Shown: positions 53,053-64,000, counted from the first letter of the stretch. The stretch is DNA of 64,000 nucleotides from Sphaerulina vaccinii (GCA_022570795.1 JAKUDP010000011.1:1302001-1366000); one strand, 5' to 3'. Notes: a model not told the origin generated them from the letters alone. Numbers and translations: made by a program.

Positions 53053-53994
53053 TTAGCGCAAAGTCACCAAGTTCAAGTCATCAGGACTTGCATGCCTAGT
53101 CCAGGAACATCCGGTGAGCAGATAGCCTATGACTCGCCATCTCGCCCACCAAGCATGCATGATCTTGTACAAGTCCAATCGTCCAGCTCCCGGTTCTCTC
53201 TTCTCGTGCTTGCTGTAGAGCATCTGGACAATCGACTTCGTTGTGAAGGCGTCGTTATAGCACTCTGTGAATGGTCCAGGAAGTATGCGATATGCAGTAG
53301 CCAGTTCCGGACTTGCACTGTTGCCATCAAAGAGGGACGGGATGAATATTAGCCAATTCTCCAGGTTCGCCGATGAGCGACCTAGCGTCCCGCCCGGTGG
53401 ACGGTGGAGATATAAGGTCAGTGAACAGGTGGATCTGCCATTCTCCTGGACGACGAAGTCTTGCAGTCTTATGGCTGGCAGCGACGACATGAACGCTTGC
53501 ACGTGGCCAAAGTCGAACTGCTCCAGCTCGGCCACCACGTCAAGGGGAGCAAGGCGGATGAAGCGCAAGACTTCAGCCCGCAAGAACGTGTTGACAGAAG
53601 CGATTGGCGCCGTGCTGATCAAACGATATCCGCCATCATCGCGAAGGCCGGGCAGAAGATAGGCTTTCTGCTTTTCTGTGGCGTTCACAGTGCGAGCTTG
53701 CAGTCGCCAAGTGCGTTTCTCTGTATCCCAGTACAGGTCGTTGCGTGAGTTTCGAGCGCCTGGTTCGACTGGTTTGATTGCCCGTCTCTGAGCAAGTGTT
53801 ATGACAATCGGAATTCGCTCCAGGAGGACCTCTCGCAGGATCTGGTCTCGGAGCTCACTTGGCAGGCTCTCGGCCGAGAAGGTGCTTGTATCATTGTATC
53901 TCGCAAGCAAGTGATTGATCACTTTCGATGAAAGGTGCTGAGAATCGAATGTTAGCAGTGCCATCGGGTGCTCCTCGTAGAATGCTTCAAGCAT
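53053..53994 (-). CDS. 2EXR-like protein
   Basis: The frame is open upstream of 53994, but the likely start is ATG 53994 (MLEAFYEEHPMALLTF), giving 313 residues; the upstream part overlaps an NTF2-like gene in another frame and looks like its shadow. Residues 45-65 read SAESLPSELRDQILREVLLE, the 2EXR/F-box-like start, followed by the variable region RIPIVITLAQRRAIK and VNTFLRAEVLRFIRL, which takes the place of the second conserved block. The C-terminal half includes LENWLIFIPSLFDG and YKIMHAWWARWRVIG. Family function unknown. Its first 8 bases overlap the end of the upstream gene. Confidence 0.65.
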   Translation of the reverse strand: MLEAFYEEHPMALLTFDSQHLSSKVINHLLARYNDTSTFSAESLPSELRDQILREVLLERIPIVITLAQRRAIKPVEPGARNSRNDLYWDTEKRTWRLQARTVNATEKQKAYLLPGLRDDGGYRLISTAPIASVNTFLRAEVLRFIRLAPLDVVAELEQFDFGHVQAFMSSLPAIRLQDFVVQENGRSTCSLTLYLHRPPGGTLGRSSANLENWLIFIPSLFDGNSASPELATAYRILPGPFTECYNDAFTTKSIVQMLYSKHEKREPGAGRLDLYKIMHAWWARWRVIGYLLTGCSWTRHASPDDLNLVTLR

Positions 53995-54493
53995 CGTGCT
54001 TGTCTTCTGGCCAAGAAGCCCTTTCAACAAACGGCGGTCGCTGAGAGTTGTCGCGCCTTCTGCTCGCGGGCTGGAATTGAGTATTGCGGATGACTTTCGT
54101 ATTTTCGTAAATGGTAGTCCACATTCCATCCTCGCCGGAGGTAATGAACTGAAAGCACTCGCATTCGCAAACGCTTCCATCTCTCCGTTGAAAATAGGTA
54201 ATGTGGCGATTCGCCGTCGTGTTGCCTTGCTTGACCAGATGAGTGATCTCAATGCGAACGCTGACCATCTGCAGGCGCCAGGAGCGGATGTGCGGTATGA
54301 TGTCCACAATGCCATATCCGGCTTCGTGGTTTGCCCAGGACAAATGCGGTGAGCAGTACTTTCGTAAGGTATAGTCGATTGAGCTCGGCGTAGGGTCGCC
54401 AAACATGATGTCTTCGAGCGCTCTTTTGAGATAGCTTGCGTCCATAAGAGAGTCTGCGGCAGTAGCCATCAGGCTGTCCTCGTTGAAGGACAT
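53987..54493 (-). CDS. NTF2-like (SnoaL-type) small protein
   Basis: Single exon, 168 residues from ATG 54493. The sequence YLKRALEDIMFGDPTPSSID, then YTLRKYCSPHLSWANHEAGY and IRSWRLQMVSVRIEITHLV, fits the helix-then-curved-sheet pattern of NTF2-like proteins, and HITYFQRRDGSVCECECFQF matches a late strand of the fold. Such proteins bind small ligands or act as isomerases or dehydratases; the residues needed to say which are not clear. The C-terminal 30 residues are basic and polar. The stop codon lies inside the first codons of the 2EXR gene (overlap 53987-53994), an unusual arrangement for a fungus. Confidence 0.62.
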   Translation of the reverse strand: MSFNEDSLMATAADSLMDASYLKRALEDIMFGDPTPSSIDYTLRKYCSPHLSWANHEAGYGIVDIIPHIRSWRLQMVSVRIEITHLVKQGNTTANRHITYFQRRDGSVCECECFQFITSGEDGMWTTIYENTKVIRNTQFQPASRRRDNSQRPPFVERASWPEDKHDA

Positions 54494-55156
54494 CCTGTCC
54501 CGATGTGCAGGAGGAATCAGTCAAAGGAGACATTCTGCAACTTACTCTATAGCTCCGCTGTAGCCCTATCGGAAGTAGACTTGGCCGTCCCTTGAGCGCA
54601 CCGGCGGACTGATCGCGGAGACAGATACATGTATGATGACGAGGAGTTGTTGGGGTTGAAGTTCAATATGCGGTGATGGTCGTCAAGGATTGTTTATATA
54701 TGGAAACGCAATAGACTCTCGGCTTGGACCGCTTAGTGTGGACGACCAGCATACAATGGCGGGATCTTCCCTGTACAAGAGGTAGGGTTCCTCTTGCTAC
54801 TTCTACATCCTCTACGCGCTGTGAAACCGGATATTTTGTTGGAATCCTTCGTTTGGGCTCTGGACGCGTGCTGGCCTCGCTGAATCGGGGAGAGTTTCGT
54901 TGCTGTTTTCTTGTATTCAATGCCGATACGACACGACTAGCGACATTGGAAGTCCTCAAGCTGAAGACGCCATCCGCAGTCGCGTGCCCAAGGCCAGTCG
55001 AAAGAAGGAACGCCTGAGAAGGAAGTGCAACGAACTCTGGAATTGCGCTCGACGAGATGAGCACCTCCTCCACCTCCGCCACCTCTCACTACGCTCCCTC
55101 GGCAACCCCATCTCTCATGTCTCTCACGACAACAATTCGCAAACAGTAGCGACCAC
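54494..55156. other. divergent intergenic region
   Basis: About 660 bases between the NTF2-like gene and the SEPH kinase gene. 55070-55156 is C/T/A-rich and should be the kinase leader. Frames on the minus strand here appear to be shadows. Confidence 0.5.
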
Positions 55157-58100
55157 ATGGGCACCATGCCACCCCCTCCCACGCCGCCACATGCCACTCC
55201 ATCTCAGGGGAACAGTAGTAGACCTTCGACATCGCATCGAGCTAGCACGAGTGTATCGCAGGCGAGACAACAAGCCACTCCCAAGCAGTCGAGTATCGGT
55301 GGAAGTGGAGTCCTTCGTAGTGCGAAGGTCAGAGGTAGTTCTGATAAGGAGAATGGAGAAAAAAGTGTGCCGGCAAGGTCTACGCGGCGAACCAGTACCG
55401 CGAGTGCGCTGGCAACGCGAGAGAAGCTGCCCAGCAAGGATGGAACTGCGCAGAGGAACGCCAAACAGGTGGAGGGACTGAAGGACTATGTATGTGCTAT
55501 TCTCCTATTGAGAGACGGAGGAACGTGATGTTGGGCGAGAGACCATGTCTCAGCCATACGCCTTGACCCCAATTGCATTTCAGCTTCATGGGAGTGTCAG
55601 GTCTAGTGCTAACATGTGGCAGCAACTGGGCCAATGCCTCGGCAAAGGTGCCTTTGGAAGTGTCTATGCAGCCCTCAACTGGTCCACTGGAGAGACTGTC
55701 GCCATCAAGCAGGTCCGGTTGTCTGATATGCCCAAGACCGAACTGAACGTCATCATGCAAGAGATTGACCTGCTCAAGAATCTCCATCACCCGAACATTG
55801 TCAAATACCATGGCTTCGTCAAGTCGACCGACTCCCTATACATCATACTGGAGTACTGCGAACAAGGTAGCCTACACAGTATCTGCAAGAACTTTGGCAA
55901 GTTTCCCGAAAATCTGGTCGCCCTGTACATCTCCCAGGTTCTGCAAGGCCTGCTCTTCCTTCACGAGCAGGGTGTGATTCACAGAGACATCAAAGGGGCC
56001 AACATCCTGACTACCAAGGAAGGACTGATCAAGCTTGCTGACTTTGGTGTTGCTACCAAGCAATCTGGTCTAGCCGAAGGCAGCGTGGTTGGCACACCAT
56101 ACTGGATGGCGCCTGAGGTCATTGAGTTATCTGGAGCTACAACCGCTAGCGATATATGGAGTTTGGGATGTACTGTGATCGAACTGCTTGACGGCAAGCC
56201 GCCTTATTCCAAGTTCGCACCCATGCCTGCCCTCTTCCGCATTGTCAACGACGATCATCCACCTTTGCCTGATGGCGCTAGTCCTCTAGTACGGGACTTC
56301 CTCATGCAGTGCTTTCAGAAAGACCCCAACTTGCGAGTGTCTGCCAAGAAGCTTCTCAGACATCCCTGGATCGTGTCAGCGAAGAAGGGCAATAAAGCGA
56401 AACCGACAGAGTACACCGAAGCTGTCAAAAGTGTGCAGGAGTGGAACGAAGCTTTAAAAGCCAGTCCGCCTCAGGCGCACTCGTCCGGGAGCAGTCGCCG
56501 ACCATCGAGCAAGATCTCATCTCGCCCAACTTCGCGCAGCTCTGCCAAGCCTGGTGTTGCCGGCACGAAAGCGAAACCTGATCAGGCATCGAAGCCTGCC
56601 TTCCGACTTGGGCAAAGGAAGTCACAAGGTCCAGAAGCTTTCCAATCACCTGTGGACGACAATCGAAGAGACAATTGGGACAATGACTTTGCATCCCTCA
56701 CTGGCGGCATGGCTGGATTGCAACTTCCTGCGCATCTGAAGCCACAAGACTCGGGAATGTTCAGTTCCGAGAAGCTCAAGCAGTACGCTCACATTGATGC
56801 AATTCCGCAGTCGGACGGCAAAGTCGAGGACTGGGACGGTGAGTTTCAAGGTGAGCTCACAGTACGGTCGTCGGTGCAGCTCACCGAAGGCAACGCGCTA
56901 GAGACGGTACGGCCATACTATCCGCCTCGCGCAACGTCGGAAGAGATCAAGCATCAGCCGCCGCCGGGGCCTGGTCCGAAGCGAAGTGGAGCTCATGACA
57001 GGCATGAACGCAAGTCTAGCAAGGACTCCCAACCAAAGACGCAAATCCTCAAGCCTGCTTCGAAGCACAGCGCAATACCCAAGCTCAAGAACACACCCCC
57101 TAGACAGGCTGCTAAGCCTGCACAACCAGCATCTGCCAACAAGGATCGTTTCCGCGAAGAGGACGAAGAGGACTATTCTGACCTTGTGCCAGATGATGAA
57201 GATGCATTCATGAAGAAGCTCGCCGGATATTCTCCTAGCCGCAACTACAACCCACGCGATCTGAACATCCAGACAAAGTTAGGAGGTAGCCTACGCCGAC
57301 GCAGAACTCATACGCCCACACAGCTGGTCCATGATGCTGCTGCTATGCGTCGAAACAGATCGAGTCTCGAGATACAGAAGTATGCCGAGGACGACGAGGA
57401 CGAAGATTTCGACACTGATCTAGTCTTCGATGATCAACATGTCAACCTTCAAAGCGCCAAAGAGCAAAGTCAGACGCGTCGTTCAAGCCCAAAGTCATCT
57501 GGTAGTAGCGATGCTAGTGGAACGCTCAAACTGACGAACTCTGTCACCTGGGGCGATGACGATGACGACGAGGAAGAAGAGGACCCATTCAAAGCTCTGG
57601 AAGAAGAGCTTGATGAGGTCGACCTCGAGTCTAACGTAGCGAGAGACAAGCATGCACGATTATGTGCTGTTGTCGAAGGGCTTGTATCAGATCTCAAGGC
57701 TGGCCAACCAGAGGATGTGCTCGCTGAGATAGTCGACCAGCTTGTCATCGTCCTGGCAGAGAGCCCGGATGTGAAGAACGTGATTGTCAGTAGCCACGGC
57801 ATGCTTCCGATACTGGAGATTCTGTCCGAAACCACGAGGTCGTATATTGTTCTACGTCTGCTCAGGATTGTCAACGTCATCCTTTCGGACAACATTGAGG
57901 TCCAGGAGAACCTCTGCTTTGTGGGCGGCATTCCGATCATATCATCATTCGCTTCAAAGAAGTACGCTACAGAGATCCGATTGGAAGCGGCGAACTTTGT
58001 CCGCATGATGTACCAGAATACTGGTCTCACGCTACAGATGTTCATCTCTTGTGGCGGACTTATGGTACTAGTGGAGTTCTTGGAAGAAGACTATGACAGC

Positions 58101-59870
58101 GAGGCTGGCCGCGAGCTGGTTCTCGTCGGTGTGAATGGCATCTGGTCCGTCTTCGAGCTGCAAGGACCCACGCCCAAGAATGACTTCTGCCGAATCTTTT
58201 CTCGAAGTGCAGTGCTGTATCCACTTTCACTAGTACTCAATCGAGTTCTGGACGAGGACGACCGCGAGCTTGCGGAGATCGTTGAAGGCCGAGTTGTCAA
58301 CATCTTCCTGCTGTTCAGCCAGGCTGAGAACCACGTCAAAGAACTCATCGCAGACCGCATGGTGCTGAAGCGTGTGTTGAAAGACCTCCGACGTATGAGA
58401 CCAGCCAATCAAGTTGTGATGCTAAAATTCATCAAGAACTTGAGCATGTTATCCACGACTCTGGATGCACTCCAGAACAGCAATGCCATCGAGGTGCTCA
58501 CAGATCTCTTAGGCTCGAGCATGCCATCGCACAGCAGAACGACAGCTGGCGCTCAGCACTTCCGCGACATCTCCAACCAGATTCTCGCCACGATGTACAA
58601 TCTGTGTCGACTCAGCACAGGCAGGCAAGAAGATGCTGCGTTGAACGGTATTGTGCCACTGTTGCAAAAGATCGTCAAAACTGAACGGCCTCTCAAGGAG
58701 TTCGCCTTGCCCATCATGTGCGATATGGCCCATTCCGGCAAGGTTGGCCGCAAAATCTTGTGGCAGAACAAGGGTCTTCAGTTCTACGTGTCGCTTCTTG
58801 CCGATCAGTACTGGGCTGTGACAGCTTTGGATGCAGTCTTTATCTGGTTGCAGGAAGAGACAGCGAAAGTGGAAGAACATCTGCTTGACCCTTCGTTCAA
58901 GTTCGACGACGCGCTTGTGCAATGCTTTAACGAGAGCAAGGCCGATGCGTTTGAGAACCTACTTGAGCCTCTGCAGAAGTTGCTACGACTCAGTCCCGCT
59001 ATCGCTGCTAGTCTGGCTAATCGAACTCTGTTCGAACGAGCAGGTGTCAAGATGCACTCCAAGAAAGCGCTTGTGCGGCTCAACCTGCTTCGCGTCATTC
59101 GCAGCATCTGTGATGCTTGTGAAGAGCAAGGCATGATCGAGCACGGTTCAATGGGCGATGGCGGCTCACTTTTACGCCGCTACAACTTATTGGACTCTGT
59201 CAAGGAACTGGCTCGCCATGATCCCGCCATCCTGGTGCGCGAGATGGCCAATGATCTGGTGAAGAGTAGCCAAGTGGCTGACAATCGCCCACTGCCGACA
59301 CCTTCGAGGCCAGGTGGTGGCTATGCTATGTCGCGGCGAAGCTCAAGCGGTGTGATCATGATGACTCCTCCAACACCGCTGGTATCGCAAAGTCCATCTG
59401 GAAACTTTGCAAATCCTCTAAGCGCAGGTCCCATAGTAGGAAGCAGAGGAAGCTATTTTGATCTTATGCCACCTACACTCGATCGAAGGCAAAGTGCAAT
59501 GAGTCTCAACAGACCGATGAGCCGGGATAGCAGCACTGACTCCTCGTCCTCCCTAGCCTCGCTCAATGCTTTGGCAGCTCTGCCAGTTGGCTCTGCCAGC
59601 TCACGAAGCTCTAGTAGAGTACCGCCATTACACCGAGAGCGAAGCAACATTGGCACCCACCAAAGACCACCGAGTCGCAGCAGTCGAATGAGTCATATGC
59701 CAGATAACGAGAGACTACTATCACCTGGTCGAGCCGGGAGCGGCGATCTACAAATCACACCTACACATATACCTGCAGGCACACGAAGTGCGCTTGCAGC
59801 ACATCAACGATCAGAAAGGAGAAGAGGCACTGGTACTGGTAGTGTTGATCTAGGCGCGAGAGGACGATAG
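55157..59870 (+). CDS. sepH: septation-initiation protein kinase SepH/Cdc7
   Basis: Exon 1 55157-55489 encodes a Pro/Ser-rich leader; intron 55490-55622 (GTATGT donor, GTGCTAACATGTGGCAG end) joins it in phase to exon 2, 55623-59870; 1526 residues. The kinase domain begins at about residue 112: LGKGAFGSVY, VAIKQVRL, VIHRDIKGANI, LADFGVATK and GTPYWMAPEVI are all intact. After a disordered region with acidic runs (DDDDEEEEDPFKALEEELDE), residues 680-1240 form an armadillo-like helical part, and a Ser/Arg-rich tail follows. This is the plan of S. pombe Cdc7 and Aspergillus SepH, which act at the spindle pole in the septation initiation network. Protein-like sequence continues in frame after the TAG at 59868-59870. 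Confidence 0.93.
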
Positions 59871-60478
59871 TTGATCTCCCCGCCACCTCCTACCACGCCG
59901 GAAGAGCATCCGCAGGATGTCGCAGCAGCCGCAGCATTCAGCAGTGGCTCCCCAACACAGGAAGGCAGCACTCGCGTGCGAAGCAGAGCGAAATTTCGTA
60001 TGTCACTTGTTTGATTCAGCATGGCGTTTGGACAGATAGGCAACAAGTCCCTGGAGGATAGTGCTTTTGATGGTTTCAGGAAAGGAACAGAGTGTACAAG
60101 GCAACAACAGAACGGCCTGCCCGGGTATATCTATCACAGCAGATTGCAAGCGCTTTCAGCATAGCGAGGGCGTCCTCTTTGTTTTATTGAACAACGAGAT
60201 GGGAACTTGTCTGAACAGAGCGGAACAGGAATTACATTTTGATAGTCTAGTCGTAGTCTGAGCTGAGAATCGAGTAAGTTGACATGTGGTCGCCAGCTCG
60301 GTGTGCGCGACAGTATCCGGACGATCTTTGCCAGAGATGAGGTTGGCTCCGCTTTCGGAGCACGCCGATATCAGAAACCTCAGCAACTCGAGACAAGAGA
60401 GCAAGTACAAGATAAGTACCAAGGACCAACTTCCTACACTGTCGCATCTCTTCCTCCACTTCATACTTGACGGCCAAG
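59871..60478. other. intergenic region with in-frame extension of SEPH
   Basis: From 59871 the SEPH frame stays open to a TGA at 60012-60014 and reads ISPPPPTTPEEHPQDV and VRSRAKFRMSLV. The rest up to 60478 has no gene; 60400-60478 is C/A-rich leader for the next gene. Confidence 0.6.
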
Positions 60479-61951
60479 ATGCTATACACTAACGCCACTA
60501 TCCTGACCCTCAACAAGTCCAGAACCATCTACCAAAATGGCGCTATCCTGGTATCTGGTCATACCATCACTGACATCGGCATTGCCACAGAGATGACCAA
60601 GAAACATACCAATGAACCCATAACAGACTTGACAGGTCGGATTGTCATACCAGGCCTCATCAACACCCATATGCACACAGCACAAACCCTCTTACGAGGC
60701 ACAGCAGATGATCTCGAACTGGTCTCCTGGCTTTGCGAACGTATCTGGCCGTTACAAGGAAATTTCACAACTGAAGATGGCTATGCAGCAGCTAGGCTAT
60801 CTATTGCTGAGATGTTACTGAGTGGTACAACATGTTTCCTCGAATCGATGTTTGCAGATCGCTATGGATTCGATGGGCTGTGTAAAGCTGTAGAGGAGAC
60901 CGGAATCAGAGGTTGTCTGGGTAAGATTGTCATGGATCAGGGCCGGTATGCTGGTGATGATGATGCGTGGAAAATGCATCCGGGATTGGTTGAGACGAGG
61001 GAGATGAGTTTGTTAGGAGCTGTGGATATGCATGAGAAGTGGGATGGGAAAGCCGAGGGGAGGATTAGAGTGTGGTTTGGGGCTAGGACGCCTGGAGGGT
61101 AAGTCAATCTTTTCTTTCTTTTGTGAACGTTCGCTCTTTCATGTTATCGACTGATTACGCTTTCTTTCCGCTATTATAGGGTTTCTGAAGGTCTTTTCAA
61201 AGAAATGGCTGCCATTTCTGAGGTGAAGAACATTCCGATTACGATGCATTGTGCCGAAGCACCTGCCGATCGAATCTTCTTCGAAAGTCAGGGACATACG
61301 GCAATGTCTTATTGCGATTCTGTCAACCTGCTAGGACCCAACACCGTGCTCGTCCATATGGTCCATCTAGATGACTCGGACATCGCCAAGCTCGTAACTA
61401 CCGGTACGCATGTCGTACATTGTCCTTCGAGTAACAGCAAACTTGCATCTGGCTTCTGTCGCGTTCCCGATCTGCTTGCAGCGGGAGTGAATGTCACCTT
61501 GGGAACAGATGGTGCGCCTTGTAATAATACTTGCGATATGCTCCAGGAAATGCGGCTTGCTGGGATCCTGCATAAAGTTGTCAAGATGGATCCGACTGTT
61601 GTGCCTGCGGAGACTGTACTTGAGGCTGCTACGATTAATGGCGCGAAAGCTCTTGGTCTTGAGGATTTGATTGGAAGTCTTGAGATTGGGAAGAGAGCTG
61701 ATTTCGTTGTTCTTGATATGAGAGCTGTTCATCTACAGCCTTGGTTCAATCCAGTGAGTGCTGTGGTGTACTCGGCAACTGGAATGGATGTTGAGATGGT
61801 CGTTGTCGATGGTAAAGAGGTGGTGAAAGACGGCAAGCTGACCACGTTGGATGTGGAGAGCGTATGGAAAGAGGCCGAATGGAGATCGAAGGAGGTGGTA
61901 GAAAGAGCCGGGTTGACGAAGAAAGTGGGCGCAAGGTGGCCTGTCGTGTAG
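60479..61951 (+). CDS. amidohydrolase (chlorohydrolase/MTA-SAH deaminase type)
   Basis: Two exons, 60479-61098 and 61180-61951, joined in phase (GTAAGT donor, TTATAG acceptor), 463 residues. Metal-binding features of the amidohydrolase superfamily are present: PGLINTHMHTAQTLLRG (HxH, near residue 65), PITMHCAEA (third His), the HMVHLDD segment and LGTDGAPCNN (Asp). The sheet-swapped ends VIPGLIN at the N-terminus and LGSLEIGKRADFVVLDMR near the C-terminus complete the composite domain. This subgroup deaminates S-adenosylhomocysteine, methylthioadenosine, guanine-like or triazine compounds; the exact substrate is unclear. Bacterial-like similarity in this family often reflects old transfer to fungi, which was not tested here. 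The enzyme looks cytosolic and active. Confidence 0.88.
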
Positions 61952-62136
61952 GAGATGCCGTGTTCCATATAACAACGAGCGAAGCCTCCAAGATCTGAGA
62001 AGAATACTATTGTTTGCTTGGTTGCCGTGCAACCAAAATTTCGACTTGATATAATATTCTTCTTGCTTTGCGAAGTGCTCTTCCTGTCTCTCAACTTTCC
62101 TATCATACAAATTCACTACAGCTTATATACAACAGT

Positions 62137-62583
62137 ATGGCTTCCGCCACCGAAGCGAAGATCATCCAGTCGATACGCGAAGAATACGTCCCGCAATTCG
62201 AAACTTGGGTTAGCAAGTGGTCTGCAGTGGAGTAAGCAGATAGCAGGGCGAGAAGTCCAACGATTCTTGCTAATATCTATACTCCCAGCCCATCACCTAC
62301 GCACTGCCTACGCGGGATGAGACTCTGCAGCGATTTCAGCGACGCAGTCAGCGCAATGAGTACGGAGAAGGGTATGGACGACGTCAAAAAGCTGTTTCAA
62401 CAAGTATATGAATTTTCCGACACCGATGCGAGAAAGTTCAGAGAGGTGGCGGAATGGCGGAGAGAGTCTGGAGGGAAAATGTACACAAAGTTGACGTGGG
62501 AAGTAAAGGTGGAAATTGAGAAGGTCCGAGCTGAGTCATGGGACGAGGATAGCATCTGGAGCTGGAGCTGGAGGACGAGGTGA
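62137..62583 (+). CDS. unknown small protein
   Basis: Two exons, 62137-62231 and 62289-62583, intron with GTAAGC donor and CCCAG acceptor, phase kept, 129 residues. Exon 1 reads MASATEAKIIQSIREEYVPQ and FETWVSKWSAV. Exon 2 has MDDVKKLFQQVYEFSDTDAR and FREVAEWRRESGG and is helical and charged. It ends in WSWSWRTR, where another frame reads acidic repeats, so the last residues may differ if a further intron exists. No signal peptide or known domain. The 185-base gap to the preceding gene and the same strand suggest independent transcription from a short promoter. Confidence 0.55.
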
Positions 62584-63058
62584 TGGTGCGAAGGAGCCAA
62601 AAAAGAAGAAGTGGTCGGATGAGCTAGACACCGCAGAAGAGACGGCAGCTTGAGTCGATTAGATCCAGCGGTGGATGGACCAACCTCATCTCTCTTCACA
62701 TCCTTCGGGGGAAGTCGGCCTGATCAGTCTGTCGTGTGTACCTGACCGTACTGAGGGTTTGATGACTTCAAAACGTAGCGAATAGTGGGTAATATACACA
62801 ACATCCACGACATTCCCATCCTGCTCTTCCCATATAGCCCATCAACTCCATCGCGCCACGCATGTATAAGGTCGTACTCGCCGCGTCAGAAACCTCCAAC
62901 ACTTGGACAGGCTGCGCGCTCTGCGAGATGCAAGTATTCAACAAGGGAAGAAAGCAAGCAAGCAAGCAAGAAAGTGTCTAATAGTAGTAGGGGCGCTGTT
63001 TGGGACATGTAAATGACAACATCATCATGATTAGCCTTCCTTCTCTTTACGCTCTTCA
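62584..63058. other. intergenic region
   Basis: About 475 bases between convergent genes. A short CAAG/GCAA reiteration lies near 62952-62972. No gene is visible. Confidence 0.5.
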
Positions 63059-64000
63059 TCATGCATTACCAGGCTTCTCTTCTGTGTCGATGTGCCAGAC
63101 AACGTAGTTTGGTAGACCATAGACTCCATATCCGGCTCTTTTGGCCATCTTTGCGAAGCCTTCTGTTTCGGCTTGGTTTTCGAAGGCGTAGCATGGGAAG
63201 TTGATGCCTGCGTTACGTTAGCTCAAACTCGTGCAAAGGTTAATATGAGTTGGGAATCCGCACCAGCTCTGTGAACATCTGCTTTCACGAGAATGTTGAC
63301 ACCACCAATGCCGTCGAGTGGGATTTCAACATCTTTGTTATCACGCCAGTCACCCATGCGCGCCATGTGTTTACGTCCTGTGTCATACTCCTTGTATCCT
63401 GCGGCAGAGTTAGCAATCATCGTGTATGAAACCCGCTATGATGTCCTACCTTCAGCAAGAATAATGTCCTTGTCAAGAGAAGCAGCCAGTTTCAGGCCTT
63501 TCTCCGACTCCTGCCATGAGTTGTAGTCAAAGCGACCTTCAATGTCACGGCCGTTCTCATATCTGTGAAACCACACATCTGTCTCACGTCAGCTCACTGC
63601 ATCTCACTGCAGAACTTGGTGACCACATACTAGGCACAAGGACATCGCGATCGTGCGCGACAAAGTCCTCGATGATCCTACTGGGGCTGTCCTTGATGTC
63701 CACGTCTCGCCAGTATACCCAGCTGTGCTCTGGTCTAAGGGCTGCAGAAAGCAAGTAATTCCTGGCCTTGCCCATAGCCTTCCTTCTCGGCCCTTGAGCT
63801 GCGAAGCCATGTCTGCTCTCCACGTCTTGACTTATGCCAGCCACGTCAAAGTCCTTAGACACAATCATCACGCTTCTGAACGGAATGTTGTCGGTCCGCG
63901 ACTGGATCCTTTCCAGCTCCATGCTCAGCACGGCTAGCGTGTCATCTGTGCTATCTCCCACCAAGAATGCCAAATCAATCAGCTTGTGGGGATACGTCAA
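63059..64000 (-). CDS. MNN9: mannan polymerase subunit Mnn9 (partial, 5' end outside)
   Basis: Four exons in the window on the minus strand: from beyond 64000 to 63631, 63578-63450, 63398-63264 and 63207-63059. Donors are GTATGT, GTAGGA and GTGCGG; acceptors end in CAG. The visible part begins LIDLAFLVGDSTDDTL, has RRKAMGKARNYLLSAALRP and the catalytic DxD in YWRDVDI, then VWFHRYENGRDIEGRFDYNS, AEGYKEYDTGRKHMARMGDW and the conserved end VVWHIDTEEKPGNA. These match Mnn9 rather than Anp1 or Van1. Mnn9 is a Golgi membrane glycosyltransferase (GT62) of the mannan polymerase complexes that extend N-glycan outer chains. The N-terminal membrane anchor lies beyond the right edge. Confidence 0.92.

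Noticed and set aside
53995..54402. N-terminal extension of the 2EXR frame upstream of 53994
   Set aside because: It overlaps the NTF2-like coding region in another frame and shows no family pattern; treated as a shadow.
62952..62972. CAAG/GCAA reiteration as a possible array
   Set aside because: Only a few short units; a simple microsatellite, not a CRISPR-like or telomeric array.
1..64000. CRISPR arrays, rRNA genes, prokaryotic operons or phage genes
   Set aside because: Nothing of the kind is visible; introns and gene families are fungal throughout.

Overview
The window looks like nuclear DNA of a filamentous ascomycete, most likely a dothideomycete of the Mycosphaerellales/Capnodiales type. 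The grounds are short introns (about 45-75 bases, GTAAGT/GTATGT donors, CTAAC/CTGAC-like branch sites just before CAG/TAG), genes on both strands without operons, fungal-only families (HET domain, Mnn9, SIN kinase, Kgd4, Sfm1, Med18) and many F-box/2EXR-like genes. The species assignment is an inference from gene content and style; no rRNA or marker gene is present. All gene models were read by eye, so exon borders are proposals.

Layout. 1-2.8 kb is gene-poor, with a possible decayed Copia-type gag. 2.8-14.6 kb holds an unknown Ser/Thr-rich protein, a cytochrome P450, a DHA1-type MFS exporter, a HET-domain protein, a small zinc-finger-like gene and a type II NADH dehydrogenase-like flavoprotein. 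15-20.5 kb is an accessory patch: broken F-box/2EXR genes beside very small genes that form two related pairs (one with an internal helical repeat, one a pair of tiny two-exon genes with identical exon-1 length). 20.5-22.5 kb has a divergent pair, the rRNA methyltransferase BMT5 and a cystinosin-like PQ-loop transporter. 22.7-29.8 kb carries three paralogous BTB/POZ genes with a shared C-terminal Cys/His module, plus a 2EXR gene with a tandem duplication at its start.

30.6-32.5 kb contains two core genes, KGD4 (2-oxoglutarate dehydrogenase subunit) and MED18. 32.6-34.8 kb is again damaged: a 2EXR gene that changes frame at a perfect inverted repeat, and a truncated sugar transporter. 35-44 kb has a zinc-finger-like regulator, a GPI-anchored wall protein, another 2EXR-like protein, a secreted protein and an F-box protein. 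44-48.9 kb has SFM1, a mitochondrial aconitase and an F-box protein. 49-54.5 kb has an unknown gene behind a tandem repeat tract, a secreted Cys-containing protein, and an NTF2-like/2EXR pair that overlap by 8 bases. 55-64 kb holds the septation kinase SEPH/Cdc7, a chlorohydrolase-type amidohydrolase, an unknown small gene and the mannan polymerase subunit MNN9, which runs off the right edge.

The genes do not form one pathway. Housekeeping islands alternate with accessory stretches where small gene families duplicate and decay. The strongest leads are the BTB trio with its C-terminal metal-site-like module, the tiny two-exon gene families between 16.7 and 20.4 kb, and the in-frame continuation past the SEPH stop codon.
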